Shown here: positions 1-13,300 of the stretch, one piece after another
Position numbering within the stretch: position 1 is the stretch's first letter
Layout of the letters: each line of letters starts with the position of its first letter
Source: Ischnura elegans
Lineage: Eukaryota; Arthropoda; Insecta; Odonata; Coenagrionidae
DNA: 64,000 nucleotides
Direction: 5' to 3'
NCBI RefSeq assembly: GCF_921293095.1
Contig: NC_060252.1
Location: 47,430,881-47,494,880 of the forward strand
Notes under the pieces: model-generated
Databases searched by the model: none
What the model saw: only the letters and a program-made list of their open reading frames with translations
Told to the model about the DNA's origin: nothing
Position numbers and translations under genes: made by a program

Positions 1-1083
1 ACGATAATACGAATTTACGTAGTCAAGATTCTGCGGGTCTTCTGGGCGTTCTACTTGAAAATTTGGAGACAGGCAGATTAAAGCGAAAGGCTTTCGTGTT
101 GAGTATGAGGGGGCGTTACACTTGGGGAGTTGGGGAATTTACCTGCTCCTGGAAAACACATGAAAAGTCAGGGAAAATAACGAACTAATATGGAGAGATG
201 CTGCATAATTTACGCCATTTATTTCCTTGTACCTCCAACTCATTCTTTCCATTTTATCCGAAAACCTGCTCTGTAAAGTCTCAAAAGATATATGAGTTTA
301 ATTATTCTATTTTAATGACCACCATTTTTCATTCATGAGGGAGAGTAAATTTAGCAAAAAATAAATTTCATTTTTAAAAATTTGCGTGATCTATCTTGAA
401 TGAGTGGAAATATGAGTATTTGAATAAGTTTGGACTATACTCTTGAAGCCATGATATCTGTAACGGTTCAGAACTACTTAGGGAATCTCTCAGATGAATG
501 TTTCGCATGTATCAAACGTTTAAATATCTGTATATTTGTAGCTAATATAACTGTTGTTTAATATTTTTTCGAGAAATAGTAACCAATGAGCATAATATGG
601 TGGATATTCAAGTGATGGCTTCGATAACTTTTAATACGTGCAGGGAGAGTTTAGAGGTCTTGTCGATTTATGAACTTGCGTAATGTGAGTCGTATTTTTG
701 TGGTGAGCCAGCGCATTCCCACCTCGGACGTATAAAAGGTAGAATTGTCATTAATTCGTAAGATATAAATTATGTTTAAATGTGTTCTATAAGTCGTATG
801 ATAGCCGTTGTATTTCACAAATGTCGCGTTGAAAACTCTGTGACAACCTCATCGATTGTTTTGTTCCGGCATAATACAACCAATAAGATACCATAGGCAT
901 AAACTTGGTATGTCCGGCATACATACAGGGATAATCTATGCGAATATTAGTGTAGATACAAATGGTGAGTTTGTGGTAGGATTCAAGCACTTACGATACA
1001 GTACAAATGAACATATACGCGTAAAGAGTTACTGAATAGCCAAGACGGCCGTGGAATAGCCCTGCAGATGACAACTATATGTG
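1..1083. other. AT-rich non-coding stretch
   Basis: No open frame with protein-like composition, no tRNA-like box and no obvious repeat was seen. It is AT-rich, as is typical of the host background here. Confidence 0.5.
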
Positions 1084-1280
1084 TCGTTTCCCACCAGGTG
1101 GCTCTGTTATCAACTTGTGCGAATGCATGAACGAAATTAGAACAGGTTCTATTTTCCGTTCACGCGTTCATGCATTTGTACATTTTGGGGTGGTTACACG
1201 GTGAATTTTTCCGTTCATTCTCGCGTTCATACATTTAGACATTAACCCGTACGGGTTAATGCACCGTGTAACCAGGCCTT
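1084..1280. mobile_element. Diverged or truncated copy of a palindromic MITE family
   Basis: It ends in a block (about 1240-1280) that reads like the terminal inverted repeat of the better-preserved element at 14045-14281, including a palindromic ACCCGTACGGGT core followed by a CACGGTGT/CACCGTGT-like segment. The interior has the same 'GTTCATGCATTTGTACAT'-type repeats as that element. The opposite terminal repeat is not recognisable, so this copy is truncated or degraded. No transposase is encoded. Confidence 0.5.
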
Positions 1281-1565
1281 TAGGCTTGACGTGACGAGTA
1301 AATATGATATCTCCATGATGAAATATAAATAGCAAATGGTGATTTTCACCCTTAAATATATAACTTCGATACCGACTATGGTTTCGACACTCTATGCTAT
1401 TATCAAGGAAAATATTGAAAACGATACATAGTAAAAACATAGTCGGTAGTGGATTTATACATCAAAGTTTGGGAATCACCATTCGCTTTTTATATTTTAT
1501 TATGCCATGGGAATTCAGTTATATGCAAACGGAATCGATAATATTACATAGAAAATTAGTTACGT

Positions 1566-1680
1566 GGTTAGCTTAGTGATTATCACAGAGCCGTGACAGC
1601 CTGGAGGTCTGTGGTTCGATTCCTGTTCCTAGGGAACTTTTTCTCATGGCAATTTATGTAAATTAGCACCTCTGATCTAG
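1566..1680 (+). mobile_element. tRNA-derived SINE (family 4) fragment
   Basis: A tRNA-like head has an A-box-like segment (TTAGCTTAGTGAT) and a B-box GGTTCGATTCC about 45 bases later. The B-box is followed by a short tail (CTTTTTCTCATGGCAATTTATG) that also follows the B-box of a second copy at 54078-54200. The shared non-tRNA tail marks a SINE family rather than a working tRNA gene. The acceptor stem does not pair well. Confidence 0.5.
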
Positions 1681-3794
1681 CAACCCGTCCTCTATACCCC
1701 GCCGCCTCCGAGGCCGTCAGTAATAGCGGTAGGGAAATGAAACTTTTGCGATAAGTCGACAAGTGGGGGATATGTCTCATGGAAAAGCTCCATGGGAGAG
1801 GTGTGGATGGAGGTGGGGAGAAATGCTCCCTGAGTGAATCGAAACCTCCCTTTTGTTTCTCTCATCTCCATCGCACCCTGAACCCTTTTCCCTTCCCTAT
1901 CCCTCCCTCCCTCTCTTGCTAAGCATGCACTCACGCGCGTTAATGGCTTTGGCCGAACTGTGTCAACACCTTTCACCCGAGTGCAGTTGATGACAGCACC
2001 GACGACGTGATTTGCAGCACTCGTTCGTTGCCCGGGAACTGACAGAGGCCCTCCACCTCCATCGCCCCCTTCTGGGTCGGAAAGTGGAGACACATACACG
2101 TGCTGGGATGATGGCTAGGGAATAGAGTGGAATGGAACTCATTGCTGGAACCTAGTCCTCCGGAATTCAATTTGAGGGATTAATTGGAGGTCAAAATAAT
2201 GGCATACTTAATAAGTTTTACAGAAATATCACAGGGTTTTAAGTAAAAAAATTAACTACCCTACTTACGTGGGGGAAGTGAGCCGCACGTATTTTTGTAC
2301 TAGGTATCTAATAAGAAAAGTTTTAGATCTTTATGTTATAGATTATGAAGGAAATAGTTTTTTTTCCTAGGAAACATGTCGCATACTCTCTACTGCTCCA
2401 GGAGACCGCTAATTCCGTTCTCGTTTACTACTATATGTTTTGTAATTGGGAGGTTAGTTTTGAACATAGATCACAATACTTGCTATTTATGGTAAACCAA
2501 CCACCGGGGTACTTGGATAGTTGTGAAACCAGGGCAAAAAATATTTGAGACATTGAACCTCCGATTTGAAAGTTCATACATTTTTATTTAAAATTTTATA
2601 ATTCCTATATTATTCGTATTCATGTAGCAGTTATAGTTTAAAAGTCGTATTTGCGATCTTGCGCTTGAACAAACGGCCATCACCTTTCTCATTTAGTAAC
2701 TGAATTAAATACAGCTGGCACTCACTAATAACTTCGTCATGCTTTGTTCACATGCGCTTGTGTTAGGTAATGTTATTTGGTGCCATGATAGGAAAACATT
2801 AGGTTTTGTCATTGGGTGTTTGTATAGACCAATCCTTGATACCCTACGATTCTTAATAAAACTAGTGAAATTAAAGAAGGTGTCGAATGAAAACTCTTTC
2901 GTGCCAAAGTGAAAACGTACATAAAATGGGTAAAATAAGCATTCTACCCTTTATTAGTGATGCGTTTTCAATTTCCATTGTCATGTTGCCGATAACTTTG
3001 CGGACACATAGTCCATGCAAATAGGGCCTGCGAAGTCAGAGCAAACTTTTGCTTCTTCAATGGCGATTAGAAACAGGCGCAGCAATTAATTCCTAATAAA
3101 TTTACAATGTGCACCAAAAATTTAAATTTTAATAAATAATGCATTGCCATGAACCCATGGGTTTTGTTGATTAATTTAATCCAAGCGTAGATTAAATTAA
3201 CCATAGTTTTATCCAAGCAAATAATTAATTTATTGAAAGAATAGTAGACGCAAACAAATCTTCCTCTATTTGGCATTTTCAAAGAATTTAAATTGAAGAA
3301 AAGAGAAAGTTGCCGTAAAATTTTCGTGAAATTTTAAGGTCAATTGAGTTCTTGTTCGTTTACTATCTGAGGGTGCAGCTTTCATTGAGAGAGGGAATCG
3401 TGCACGAGAGTGTAAACAACAACGATCCACACGGGGCTGGCCTTGACTGCCGCGCAAGTGCCCCGCTGCAACAACAACTTCCGCGCCGAGGAGAGCCCGA
3501 GAAGCGTCGCCCCGTTCGACATGAGTTCGCGACGTCATCAACTTATCTTCGAAGGGTCAAGGCCATCGATCTTCCATCGCGATTAGCTCGAGAAAATAGG
3601 CGAAGGTACAGGAGGAGAAAAAAAAGCCTGCTCTCCGTAAAATGGAATATGGAAGCTTAGTGGCTCTTTTATCTTGAACATCTTTCGTTAATAAATTAGT
3701 AATAAAAATTCCGTGATTTTTACACAGGAACTTGACTTAGTACAGCTGGAAGTGCTAGTTATGGGGAGTGATACACGAGATTAATGGTTCACTC
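1681..3794. other. Non-coding stretch, no gene seen
   Basis: A C/T-rich stretch near 1850-2100 gives long minus-strand frames, but these have low-complexity composition and no domain. A GC-richer patch at about 3380-3500 partly resembles, on the opposite strand, a patch near 25340-25410. Both can be read as a short shared peptide (SLREGI...VNNN), so this is probably a dispersed repeat of unknown type. Confidence 0.4.
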
Positions 3795-4015
3795 AGCGAT
3801 TCAACCCTAAGGTTTGTTTGGTTATATAAGGGTAGAGCTCAACACGGACTAGCCCACAGACGTGTAAGCTTCACACACTCTGGATAAGGGGGCCACTTCC
3901 ATTTCCTGTGGCTCCTCGTACTTCGAGGATCTTGTTTCGAGGGTGTCCAGGGGCTTCATCCAGGATCTTTCGATCAGCAGCCGGGCACTCCGCCCATATC
4001 CCCCCAGATAAACAG
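3795..4015 (-). mobile_element. tRNA-derived SINE (family 3), minus strand
   Basis: It shares an ordered set of blocks with two other places in the window (5290-5500 and 61355-61500): 'ACAGACGTGT', 'CACACAC', and a 'CATCCAGGATCTTTCGATCAG' type segment. Read on the minus strand these give a degenerate tRNA-like head followed by a short body. Three copies with the same internal order support a SINE family. Confidence 0.5.
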
Positions 4016-5289
4016 TAGGATATTAAAATTAGACGGAGAAAGAATTCAGACTCTTTCTCAACTTACCTTACCTAACCTGTGTAGCATTAGCAGCACGGTG
4101 CTGATCACGTCTTCGCTGTCTTCTTCATCACTCAGTAACACGAAAACCGTCCGATGAATATTTCTACTTCTTTGAAGATGGCTGTTTTTGATCAAAAATT
4201 TCAAAATATTGTTGCAGTAAATTGTTGGGAAACATTATAATTTTTTATTTCAGACTTACTCCAAGATCAAGTTAAAAAAAACATAGTTATATAAATTTGG
4301 ATAACCTTTGTGTTCTTTTACGCATTGAGGTACGAGTGTTAAGTTTATGCTTGATAGCACTTATCTCCTTCAACCTCGTTATAGGATTCAAGCCAGTTGC
4401 TGCCGGCCATGTTAAGGCCAAAAACCCTCTGAATGCAAATGTGTGAATGATACAAAATGTTAATGACGTTCCCAATCATGATAAGTCAGTAGCCACTTTC
4501 ACATTTTCTTATTTAAAACCCGCTAGAGAACAGCCGAATGGAGATTTTTTTAGTCGTTACTTATAATTCCCTCGAATTGACCAAATTCTTCGAATGGGTT
4601 TTAATTTTTAGTCTGGCCGAACGACCCATTGACAAACCAATGTTAACTTTACATACAATTACTTGGAATGAAAAGATACTAATGACGTTTAGTTTTTACG
4701 CGAATAAGGCATACGAGGTGTTGTTTATTAAATAACGGGAATTTAACCTTTGAAAAAAAAAATAATTATTTGTTCCCCTTCATTAATATTATCGCCCGCC
4801 AAATAGCCCCCATTAGATATTTCATTTGTGCCTGCGCTTTATCCAATCCTTGAAACACTTCTGTAACGCGATGTTTCGATTGCCTTTAGATTTTTCTGCG
4901 ATTTATTTTAATGTCATATTTTCTTGTGAAACGATGGTCCTATAAGGTTCTCTTTATTTATGGAAATAGAAAAAGTCTTACTGATCAATGTCTGGCTGAG
5001 GCATCGTTAATGTACTGTTATTGACTAAATGTTCACGAACATGCAATGAAGTGTGACCCGAAAATCGCCCAGCTCACAAACAGACATTAGCGACTGCCAC
5101 AGACAAAGTAAAAAATTAATGGAGCCGAAAATTTTATCATATTCCAGGGGCCGGTATACCAACATAATTAAAATATTGATAATCGTATTCTCATAACTCA
5201 AAACCTGCGAAATTTTAAAATTTCTGTTAATTTTTTGAACACAGCTCATATTTTACAATTCTAAGCCTGATACGCTTATACCACTCATT
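4016..5289. other. AT-rich non-coding stretch, no gene seen
   Basis: Only short frames of AT-biased composition are present. No RNA gene or repeat was recognised. Confidence 0.45.
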
Positions 5290-5500
5290 TCCTAGTCAGT
5301 ATTTTAATGCGAGACTTGGCCAAAGACATGTGCATTTCACACATGCTCGTTTGGAGGCCAATGCCTTACCGAGGGCAACCTTGATACTCCTGGTTTCTGT
5401 TTTTGGATGCCCATAGGCCTCATCCAGGATTGGAAGCTGGGATATATGGGTCTATCGCCAAGCGCTTTTTCACTAGACTGCCACACTCCCCGCATATATT
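5290..5500 (-). mobile_element. tRNA-derived SINE (family 3), minus strand
   Basis: This is a second, diverged copy of the element at 3795-4015, with matching 'GACATGTG...CACACATG' and 'CTCATCCAGGATTGGAAGC' blocks in the same order. On the minus strand the tRNA-like head comes first. Confidence 0.45.
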
Positions 5501-8389
5501 TAGGAATAATACATTTTTTTGGAGCTGCAAGTGTATTATTGACTGTATCACATGAGACACTCTGAGGAAATGCATCATTTGAATGGCCTATGAGTTATTT
5601 ATCTCATTTTTCCACCTTTCGTCCAGAAAACATGATTTTCTGATCAATGATGAAGAATTTATAGCGCCATTTGATGGGAGTAAATGGGATATCCGCTCGT
5701 AATGCATGGGTGCTAGCCTTCTGTTCTATCTTGCTGGTTCTGTAACTATTAATTTTTACTGCATCAATTATATTTTAGAAAACTAAAATTTAACATATGG
5801 CTGAAAGAGAATCTTTCACCAATGGGGTTTACTGACAGCGATGATATTCTTGGCTATTTTTAAGACTAATCCTCTAGAGTTTCCCAAGTGTGTTCGTAAA
5901 AATAGCGCGGTCATTCGGCCAGAAGCCAGCATTGCATTTGACCATAGCCATCAAAGGAAAATGGAGGAGGGATAGGATGATGAGGGAACGTAAAATAGCT
6001 ATGGGGAGGCGATGATAGAGAAGTGAGTGAGGGAAGAACACCGGTAACAGCGTAGATAGAATTGTTCGCGGGGGCAGGGGGCGTTCACTGAATGGCGGGG
6101 TCCAATATAGGGAGGGTGGGGTAAAAGATTTGGAGAGGGAAGGGGGTTGTTGCGGCTTAATCCCATTCATCGGAAAGGGGGCGTGGCACTCGCTAACCCC
6201 TTTTGCTCGCATCCAAATCTCCCGGCCTTTCTCTTTCGCAACACGCCTACTCTGGGGAGGGGGATGGGCAATACACACACAAACGAACGTACGCACAAGG
6301 GTTTATGCGTAGCCAAGTGGCATACGAAATGAAGCTGGGAAAGCCGGCAGTTGAGGGGTACTATTTCCTTTTTTATTTCCTTTTAGGTCGTGATGTTTCC
6401 CCGATATCACTTAGTGAGAGAATCGTTAGAAGTCGACTCTGGAATCTTGAAAATTCACTCGTAGGAATGAACGCATTACGTGTATTCCAATACAACTCAT
6501 GATATTACGTTTAATGTTAAACAAATTTCTCATTTTAAGCACATTTTATTTCTAACAAAGATTCAATGATGTATAGGGGGAAGAAATAATCTAATTCGAT
6601 AAGGATTCCAGCGCTTGCTTCAACTCGAGTGAAAAGAATCGAAATCGGAAGACAATGTAAAAAAGTGAATGTTTTATTAAAGTATACCGGGACTAGCCAC
6701 AGTGATAACTTTTTACGGAGTCACCCGCAGTTTGTTTTCGCACTAAGTGAATGTTTTATTATTACGAATGGCAATTGTTCACAGTAGTAGATTAGAGTGA
6801 TGAGGATACTTTTTATGCAATCGATTAAAGGAATTTTATCGTCTGATTTGAATACTTACCTTTTTTATTTTCGTCTGGTATTCAAGAAATCACTATTCCG
6901 CTACTTATTGCTAGCCATTTTCATCTAACTCTCTTCTAAATATTGATTTATATAATAGTGAACAAAAAATCTTAAAAAAGCAAATAAAAATATGTTGATA
7001 ATTGGTAGAGATGTCATGAAAACGGTTTGTTTTTAAAAATAAGCTTGAATAAAATTGTGCAAGGTTCGCAGTTGATTTTTTATTACTTTCTTTCGAAACA
7101 CCGTCGTTTGTTTTTTTACAAGAACTAATGAAAAGGCCACGGATTCCCAAACCCATATCACAGAAGGAATTAAGGTTAAAGCAGACACATAGGCTGAAAA
7201 AATAATGTGCCGTAAAGAGAAAGTTACAGCAATTTTCAGTGATAAAGAATACGTTTCAGGTCATAATTAAGTCAGTAGCAAAAAATTATTCTTCCATCCT
7301 AAACCTGCTTTAAACAAAACAACGTATTAAAAAACACAATCATTAATTTAAGTATGCCGGTAGTAGCCACGGTGAAAACATTTGGAAGTCACCCGCAATG
7401 CATAAATTGTGCGAAAAATCCACGGAGAGAAAAAAAACCTTTTTCAGTTTAAGTTCAAATACTGTTCAAAATCAATGATTCCACGGTAGGTTTTATGTTT
7501 TATTTTTCCTTTTAAGGGATAGATATCTTCCCCGAGTTAGTTATTGTACTCAAAGGGTAATTAAAGAAGTATTTTGCGTAATTTTCGGGTAGATATTGTT
7601 CAGTTTTCCCATTGGCAGTAAAAATGTTTCCAGGAATTTATAAATTTTGAACCAACTTACAAATAATAATTATATTTACCGCTCTTACATCATATTTATC
7701 AATTTTGAAGGCACTCAGTGCCTCAATCCACCCATTGTAATCCAAATAATATATGCAGAGGCGAATGAATCAGCGGCAGACGCTTCCTGGGGAGACGGTT
7801 TTGGAGGGGGGAGTGTAGACACCTTCATGTTTGTCAAAATTATTTTGGATTTAATAGAGTTTCTTCTTTTAACTCCGGGTTGCATAAAAATGTGTCGAAT
7901 TTTCAAATGTACGAAATCGTGTAGTCCAGCAAATGCTTTTAACGATTCACTCTCTCAAGTCCACATGTGTAAGTTTCTGCAAGCATTTGAAGTTCTTTCC
8001 TCATAAAATGTCAAAATTTGCTTGCATGGTTGCGGTGTGAATTCGTCTTAATTTTTGACTCACTGGGCGTATACTCGGGCACTGGAATCGGGGAAAATCA
8101 TATAAAAAATTATTTTTTTAATTTTATGCGATTAACGCGTATTTGATTGTATGCATAGATTTTCTATTAAGTCTATTGTTTTAAATGTACTGATCCAACA
8201 CTCAAATTCAAGTGATTCCCCAACGAAACCATAAATATAGCCTATATTTACGAAGGTTTGTATGTATGTAAACCCGGGGATAAACTCAAGGGTTAAAATA
8301 CATTATAAGATAAAGTGGTGAACAAAGATAGAGTTCTGCCCACTTAATTTTATTTCGCAGCTTCTTTTTGCTTTATTGGCTTTCGATCG
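5501..8389. other. Non-coding stretch with one dispersed short repeat pair
   Basis: About 60 bases at 6674-6735 and at 7348-7402 are related ('ATTAAAGTATACCGGGACTAG' type versus 'TTTAAGTATGCCGGTAGTAG', then a shared GTCACCCGCA). They look like two copies of a short repeat. A G/C-rich patch at 5940-6260 gives long low-complexity frames on both strands that I do not consider coding. Confidence 0.4.
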
Positions 8390-8749
8390 GCTGGCAATCA
8401 TCATCAGTTGCTAATGATGATTGAAAGCTAATCGAAACACGTAAAGTAGAGAATGAAATAAGATGGCTTGAGCAATTGAGAAAAGATGTCTTAAAGAGCG
8501 ACAGGGAAAACATCATCTTAGAGCCACCATATATTTCCAGGCCCGTCAGAAGCAATAAATTAAGTGAGCTATTTTGCCGAATGGATATATATGGAAATTC
8601 ATTTTCTCCCGAACTGTACAGGACCTTATTAAATACTAATTGTAATTTTGCTACGTATTTGCTTTTTAAATGTAAATGGTTGGTGACCTTACACCCCCTG
8701 CCACATAACCTTTTAGCCGGCTTTCAGGTGAGTATTTAGATGTAGATGA
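8390..8749 (+). pseudogene. CR1/jockey-like LINE, 3' end fragment
   Basis: The plus-strand frame 8476-8739 matches the C-terminal end of the reverse-transcriptase ORF seen on the minus strand at 58565-59330. Shared features are an 'xNIILEPPYI' segment and a '(N)SFxPxxYRTLLN' type segment; related LINE ORFs end in a SFFPR...W/N motif. Downstream is the same 3' UTR pattern in both copies: a CCCCCTGCCACA block, a GC-rich stretch, then a GTAGATG-rich tail. It is 5'-truncated and has stops, so it is dead. Confidence 0.6.
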
Positions 8750-9637
8750 AATAAAATTGGCGGGCATAATGATATCTTTATTTGTCGTTTGAAAATCTGT
8801 TCCATGATATCTCGCCGGAAAAAAATTGACTTTACAGTCAATATCGTTACTATGCCACCTCGCTACAATGCCACTCCCGCTATTACACCTTTTTTGCTCG
8901 GTCCCGACGAAATTCAATACAAAATAAAGTTACTATGCCACCCCCCACTCTCGCTACTATACCACTACATATATACGGTATAAGGTTTCCGGCTCAACTT
9001 TGTGGAACCTTGGTTTAGGGAAATGAAATACTTAGCCTTTAAAGCGGGAAATCGCCCCTGAATGCCGACGGCATGAATCACTGCGAATCTAAAATGGATT
9101 TCGGCGAGGCGGATTTCATCGCGTTCACTCCAATCTAACGTGATCGGAGCCCGGAAGTAAGAGTTTGGAGGCAAACGGGAAATGATCGTGGGTCCTCGCC
9201 GACCTCGTGGTTTTTCGGACTCTGTCCCTCGCCTTGCATTCTCATAATGTGCCACTAGGCATTCACCCCTCGGCAATGCGAGACCAATGGGTTGATTGAA
9301 GGTTCATTAACTTCTCGCCTCCGCCACCGCATTAGCGTAAGTGGCTCCGTCTAGCGGACGAAGGTGGGCACTGAGGTTAATGGGAATGTCGAGTCACATG
9401 CCCGTGGGCTTGACGTTTGATGGGTTGGAGGGTGGAGGGAATTTGGAATGGAGTATTACGGAGTGGGTGGGTGTCACAGTGAACAGGTATGTGGAAGATA
9501 GAAATACCGTCGATTTGCCTTCCAGTGCGAAGGTGGTCGAAGGGAGCTGCTGAAAACTCTTATTTCTGTCTTTAATTTTTGCCGACCATGCATGCTTATT
9601 TTGTAATATGCATGGAATTTGCCAATACGGCAACTAA
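8750..9637. other. Non-coding stretch, partly GC-rich
   Basis: A loose repeat of 'CTATGCCACC' and 'CTCGCTAC' blocks lies at 8850-8965. The stretch 9030-9330 is distinctly richer in GC than its surroundings and has no convincing frame. It could be a constrained non-coding element, but I cannot show this. Confidence 0.3.
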
Positions 9638-9731
9638 GTCTCATGGATTAGACAATTTAATCACGAGTCCAAATAAAGAAGCCAAAACTCTCAGTGCGCC
9701 ACAAACGTCATTAAATGGTAATTGAAAGTTC
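9638..9731. repeat. Direct repeat copy 1 (about 94 bp)
   Basis: It is near-identical in order to 9784-9876. Both begin GTCTCAT-GATTAGACAATTT and end GGTAATTGAAAGTTC, with a few substitutions and 1-base indels. The copies are separated by 52 bases. No coding content. Confidence 0.8.
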
Positions 9732-9783
9732 TCGTGCATGCCTAATTGAGAATATGTATGACATTTTATAATCCGGTGTCTGT

Positions 9784-9876
9784 GTCTCATTGATTAGACA
9801 ATTTTATCACAGTCCAAAAATATAAGCCGAAACTCTCAGTGCTCCATAAACGTCATTAAAAGGTAATTGAAAGTTC
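9784..9876. repeat. Direct repeat copy 2 (about 93 bp)
   Basis: This is the second copy of the 9638-9731 unit, with shared internal blocks 'AGTCCAAA', 'GCC.AAACTCTCAGTGC' and 'AAACGTCATTAAA'. It is a local duplication of unknown origin. Confidence 0.8.
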
Positions 9877-10367
9877 GCTTGAATTCACGTGAACTGGATC
9901 GCCTTCTGATTGGTTTGACGTCACTGCACGGTTCACCATTCACTTTGCTAGGGGATTAGAGCCTTGATTGAAAGATATCGAAGTAAACAATCATCGTCAA
10001 GCTTTGTTATCCTTCTCCTGGCTTCGTGAGACGGAAGATTTTGAATGGAAAAAAAAAATTCACCCAAACTTTTTCAACAATGAGAATATAACTAATGGTA
10101 TGCCACTAAATCTGACGGAATTTATCAGTAGCAAATTATAAATTACAAACAAACATCAAAGAAGTTAAAAATACTTTACAAATTTATACGTCGTAAAATT
10201 CTTTCACAGAGCGTCTATGGTATATAATGTGAGATTTTCATGTCTTTATTTTCAGTAGTTCGGACCTTGCATTGGTGAATAAATTAATACGTCAATCTTA
10301 AATTAATGATCACCCCACATATATATAATTTGGCCGAAATTCATGTATGTTAAATTTATAATATCAC
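9877..10367. other. AT-rich non-coding stretch, no gene seen
   Basis: No feature was recognised between the duplicated 94-bp unit and the LINE target-site duplication. Confidence 0.5.
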
Positions 10368-10378
10368 CGAAGTCAGAT
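10368..10378. repeat. 11-bp target-site duplication, LINE 3' side
   Basis: The sequence CGAAGTCAGAT is repeated exactly at 13704-13714 and directly abuts the inferred 3' end of the minus-strand LINE. Target-primed reverse transcription leaves duplications of this kind. Confidence 0.75.
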
Positions 10379-13300
10379 TATTATTATAGTATTCTACCGA
10401 TTAAGGTAGGTTTCCATGGAGTACGCAAGAAGTGATCTGGGAGCCTCCCTTTCCTTCCAGCACTGCCTCCTTTAACTCACAGTAAGGCCTACTCTCTTTC
10501 AATCTATCTAAAAATCCTATTCTTTTCCTTCCCCTCCCTCGTTTCCCTAACATTCTACCCTCTAACACCATTTTCAGCATCCCCTCACCGCTAAGCACTA
10601 ACTCCATCCATACCTTCTGTCTCCTACGTATCTCATCTAAAAGCTGTCTCTCCTCGCCAACCATATCCAGCACTTCGTCGTTCCTTTTCCCCTCCGTCCA
10701 TTTCACCCTCTCCATTCTTCTCCATACCCACATCTCGAATGCCTCCAATCTTCTCTCGTCTTCTTTCCGCAGTGTCCACGTTTCCGCACCGTAGAGAGCT
10801 ACACTCCAGATCAAACTCTTCACTAACCTTTTCTTTAAACTCTTACATAACGATCCTCTTAGAAGCTCCTTCCTGTTCATGAACGCCTCCTTCGCTAATG
10901 CAATTCTCTTCCTGATGTCCTTACTACTGTATCCGTTTTCCTCTAACGTACTGCCTAAATAGTTGGATTGCTCAACCTGCTCAAGTTTTTCACCTCCCAC
11001 CTTTATCTTGAGTCTCACATTCCTCGCTCGTGATGCTTTACAAAACCGCATAACCTTAGTTTTCTTGTGATTAATCCTCATCCCATACTCCTCGCAACGC
11101 TCGTATAACGCATCCACTAGAGCCTGAAGCCCCCTCGCTGACTGGCTAATCAGCGCCTGATCATCCGCGAATCTCACTGATTTGAAAATCATTCCTCCCA
11201 CTTTTATTCCAGCTTCTAACTCATCCCACGCTTCCCTTACCATCTCTTCAGCGTACACGTTAAAGAGAAGCGGCGATAGAGGACAGCCTTGCCTCACACC
11301 TCGGCCAATGCTTGCCCACCCAGATTCTCCGTCTGCTACCCTCACTTGCGCAGTCTGGGCAATATACATATTACGAATCAGTCGTCTATCCCTCCAATCT
11401 ACACCTATTCTCTTCAGAATATCCATTAACTTTACCCAGTTCACCCTATCAAACGCTTTCTCAAAATCCACGAAACACGCATATACGTCCTGGTCATATT
11501 CTAGGTTCCTCTCGACGAGGGACCTCATTATTGCTATTGCATCACGAGTTGACTTCCCTTTTCTGAAACCAAATTGATCTTCGCCCAAATACTCGTTTGC
11601 CCTCGCCTCCATTCGTCTGTTCAATATCCTCAGTACCACTTTCGCTGCATGCGATATTAAGCTGATAGTCCTATAATCTCCTCATTCCACAGCTTTCTTC
11701 TTTTTCGGAAGCGGAATTAAAACCGTCTTCACAAAATTTTCCGGCCAATATCCCTCCTCATAGATCCTGCGCACTAGTTCGAAAAACCTTTTCTTACCTT
11801 CCCTCCCTAGATTCTTCAGAAGCTCACAAGGGATATTGTCCACGCCGACTGCTTTCCTAGCCTTCATATCACGAAGTGCTCTCTCTATTTCCGAATCTAA
11901 TATCTCCGGCCCAAGATTATCCTCCTCCACTGCACTTTCCTCCTCTAGAGTCAATCTCTCTGGTCTGTTCATTCCGTCATACAGGTCCTCCACGTATTCC
12001 TTCCATCTACTCTGTTCCTCTTCTCGCTCGGTTAGCATACTTCCATCTTTAGCCTTAATTTTAGACATGGCTTGTCCACTTTTGCCGCCCGATAGCGACT
12101 TAACTTTTGCGTACAACGCGCCTACTTCTCCATCCTTCTGGAGCTTTTCCATTTCCTCACACTGTCTTTTCCACCAAGCCTCCCTTGCCCTCTTAGTTTC
12201 ACGTCGTAATCGATTATTCAATTCCCTATACATTCTTTTGCCCTGTTCTGTGTCCACGTTCTTCCACTTCCTCCTCTCCTCCATTTAATTTACCATTGCC
12301 TCCGTTATCCACGGCTTCTTTATCCTTCTACTGTCAACGTAACCAATTGACTTCTCCGCCGCTTTGACTATTCCCGTTTTTATATTATCCCATCTTTCCT
12401 CTACCGTCTTGGTACTTTCAATCTCTCGTACACTAATGTCCACTAGTTCCTGATATTCTCTCCTCATACTCCCCTTCAGGGCTTCTACGTTCCATTTCTT
12501 CGCCTTCCTAACTTTCATAAGTCTTTTGAATCTTACGTTGCATTTCATGAGCACTAGATTGTGGTCCGAATCCGCATCCGCTGCGGGGAGGCTGCGCGAG
12601 TTTTTCACACTATTCCTAAACCTCTGTCTTACCATAATGTAGTCTATTTGATATCTCCGCACATCCCCTGGACTTTTCCACACGTACCTTCGCCCTTTAT
12701 GATGTTTGAACCACGTGTTTGTGATGAATAACTTGTTTCTCTTGCAAAATTCTGCTACATTCTCGCCCCTGTCGTTTCGATTTCCTAATCCAAATTCTCC
12801 TATTTCGTTTCCACCCCTCCCTTCCCCGACTGAGGCGTTCCAGTCCCCCATCACTACCAGATTTTTCTTACCCGGTGTGTCTCTAATTATTTCCTCGAGC
12901 TGTTCATACACCTCATCTACTTCTTCCTCCCTATGATTGCTAGTGAGCATGTAAACTTGAACCACCACAAGGTTGGCGGGCCGCGCCTCAATTTCTACCA
13001 CCAGAATCCTATCGCTTACCTGGTCTATGCCTACCACACGCTTACCCATCTTCCCGTTTAATACTAATGCTTCCCCTCGCTGGCTTTCTTCCCCTCCACT
13101 ATATATAACCCTATACCCATCACTCCAATAGTCCCCCCCATCCCTCCACCTCACCTCGCATAATCCTAAGATATCTATCCTCCCTTTATCCATTTTCCTT
13201 TTGATATTTTCTAATTTCCCCGCCCTCAGCATTGTCCTCACATTCCACGTCCCTACATTTACAGCCGACTTCTTCTTCTCCATCTTCTTGGTCTTATTTT

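Noticed and set aside
1692-2099. A 135-codon minus-strand frame as a gene
   Set aside because: Composition is low-complexity (Gly runs, Pro/Arg) because the DNA is C/T-rich. There is no domain, splice context or conservation signal.
5874-6296. A 140-codon minus-strand frame as a gene
   Set aside because: It overlaps long frames on the other strand in a G-rich low-complexity patch and its composition is Pro/Leu/Ser-biased. Nothing is recognisable.
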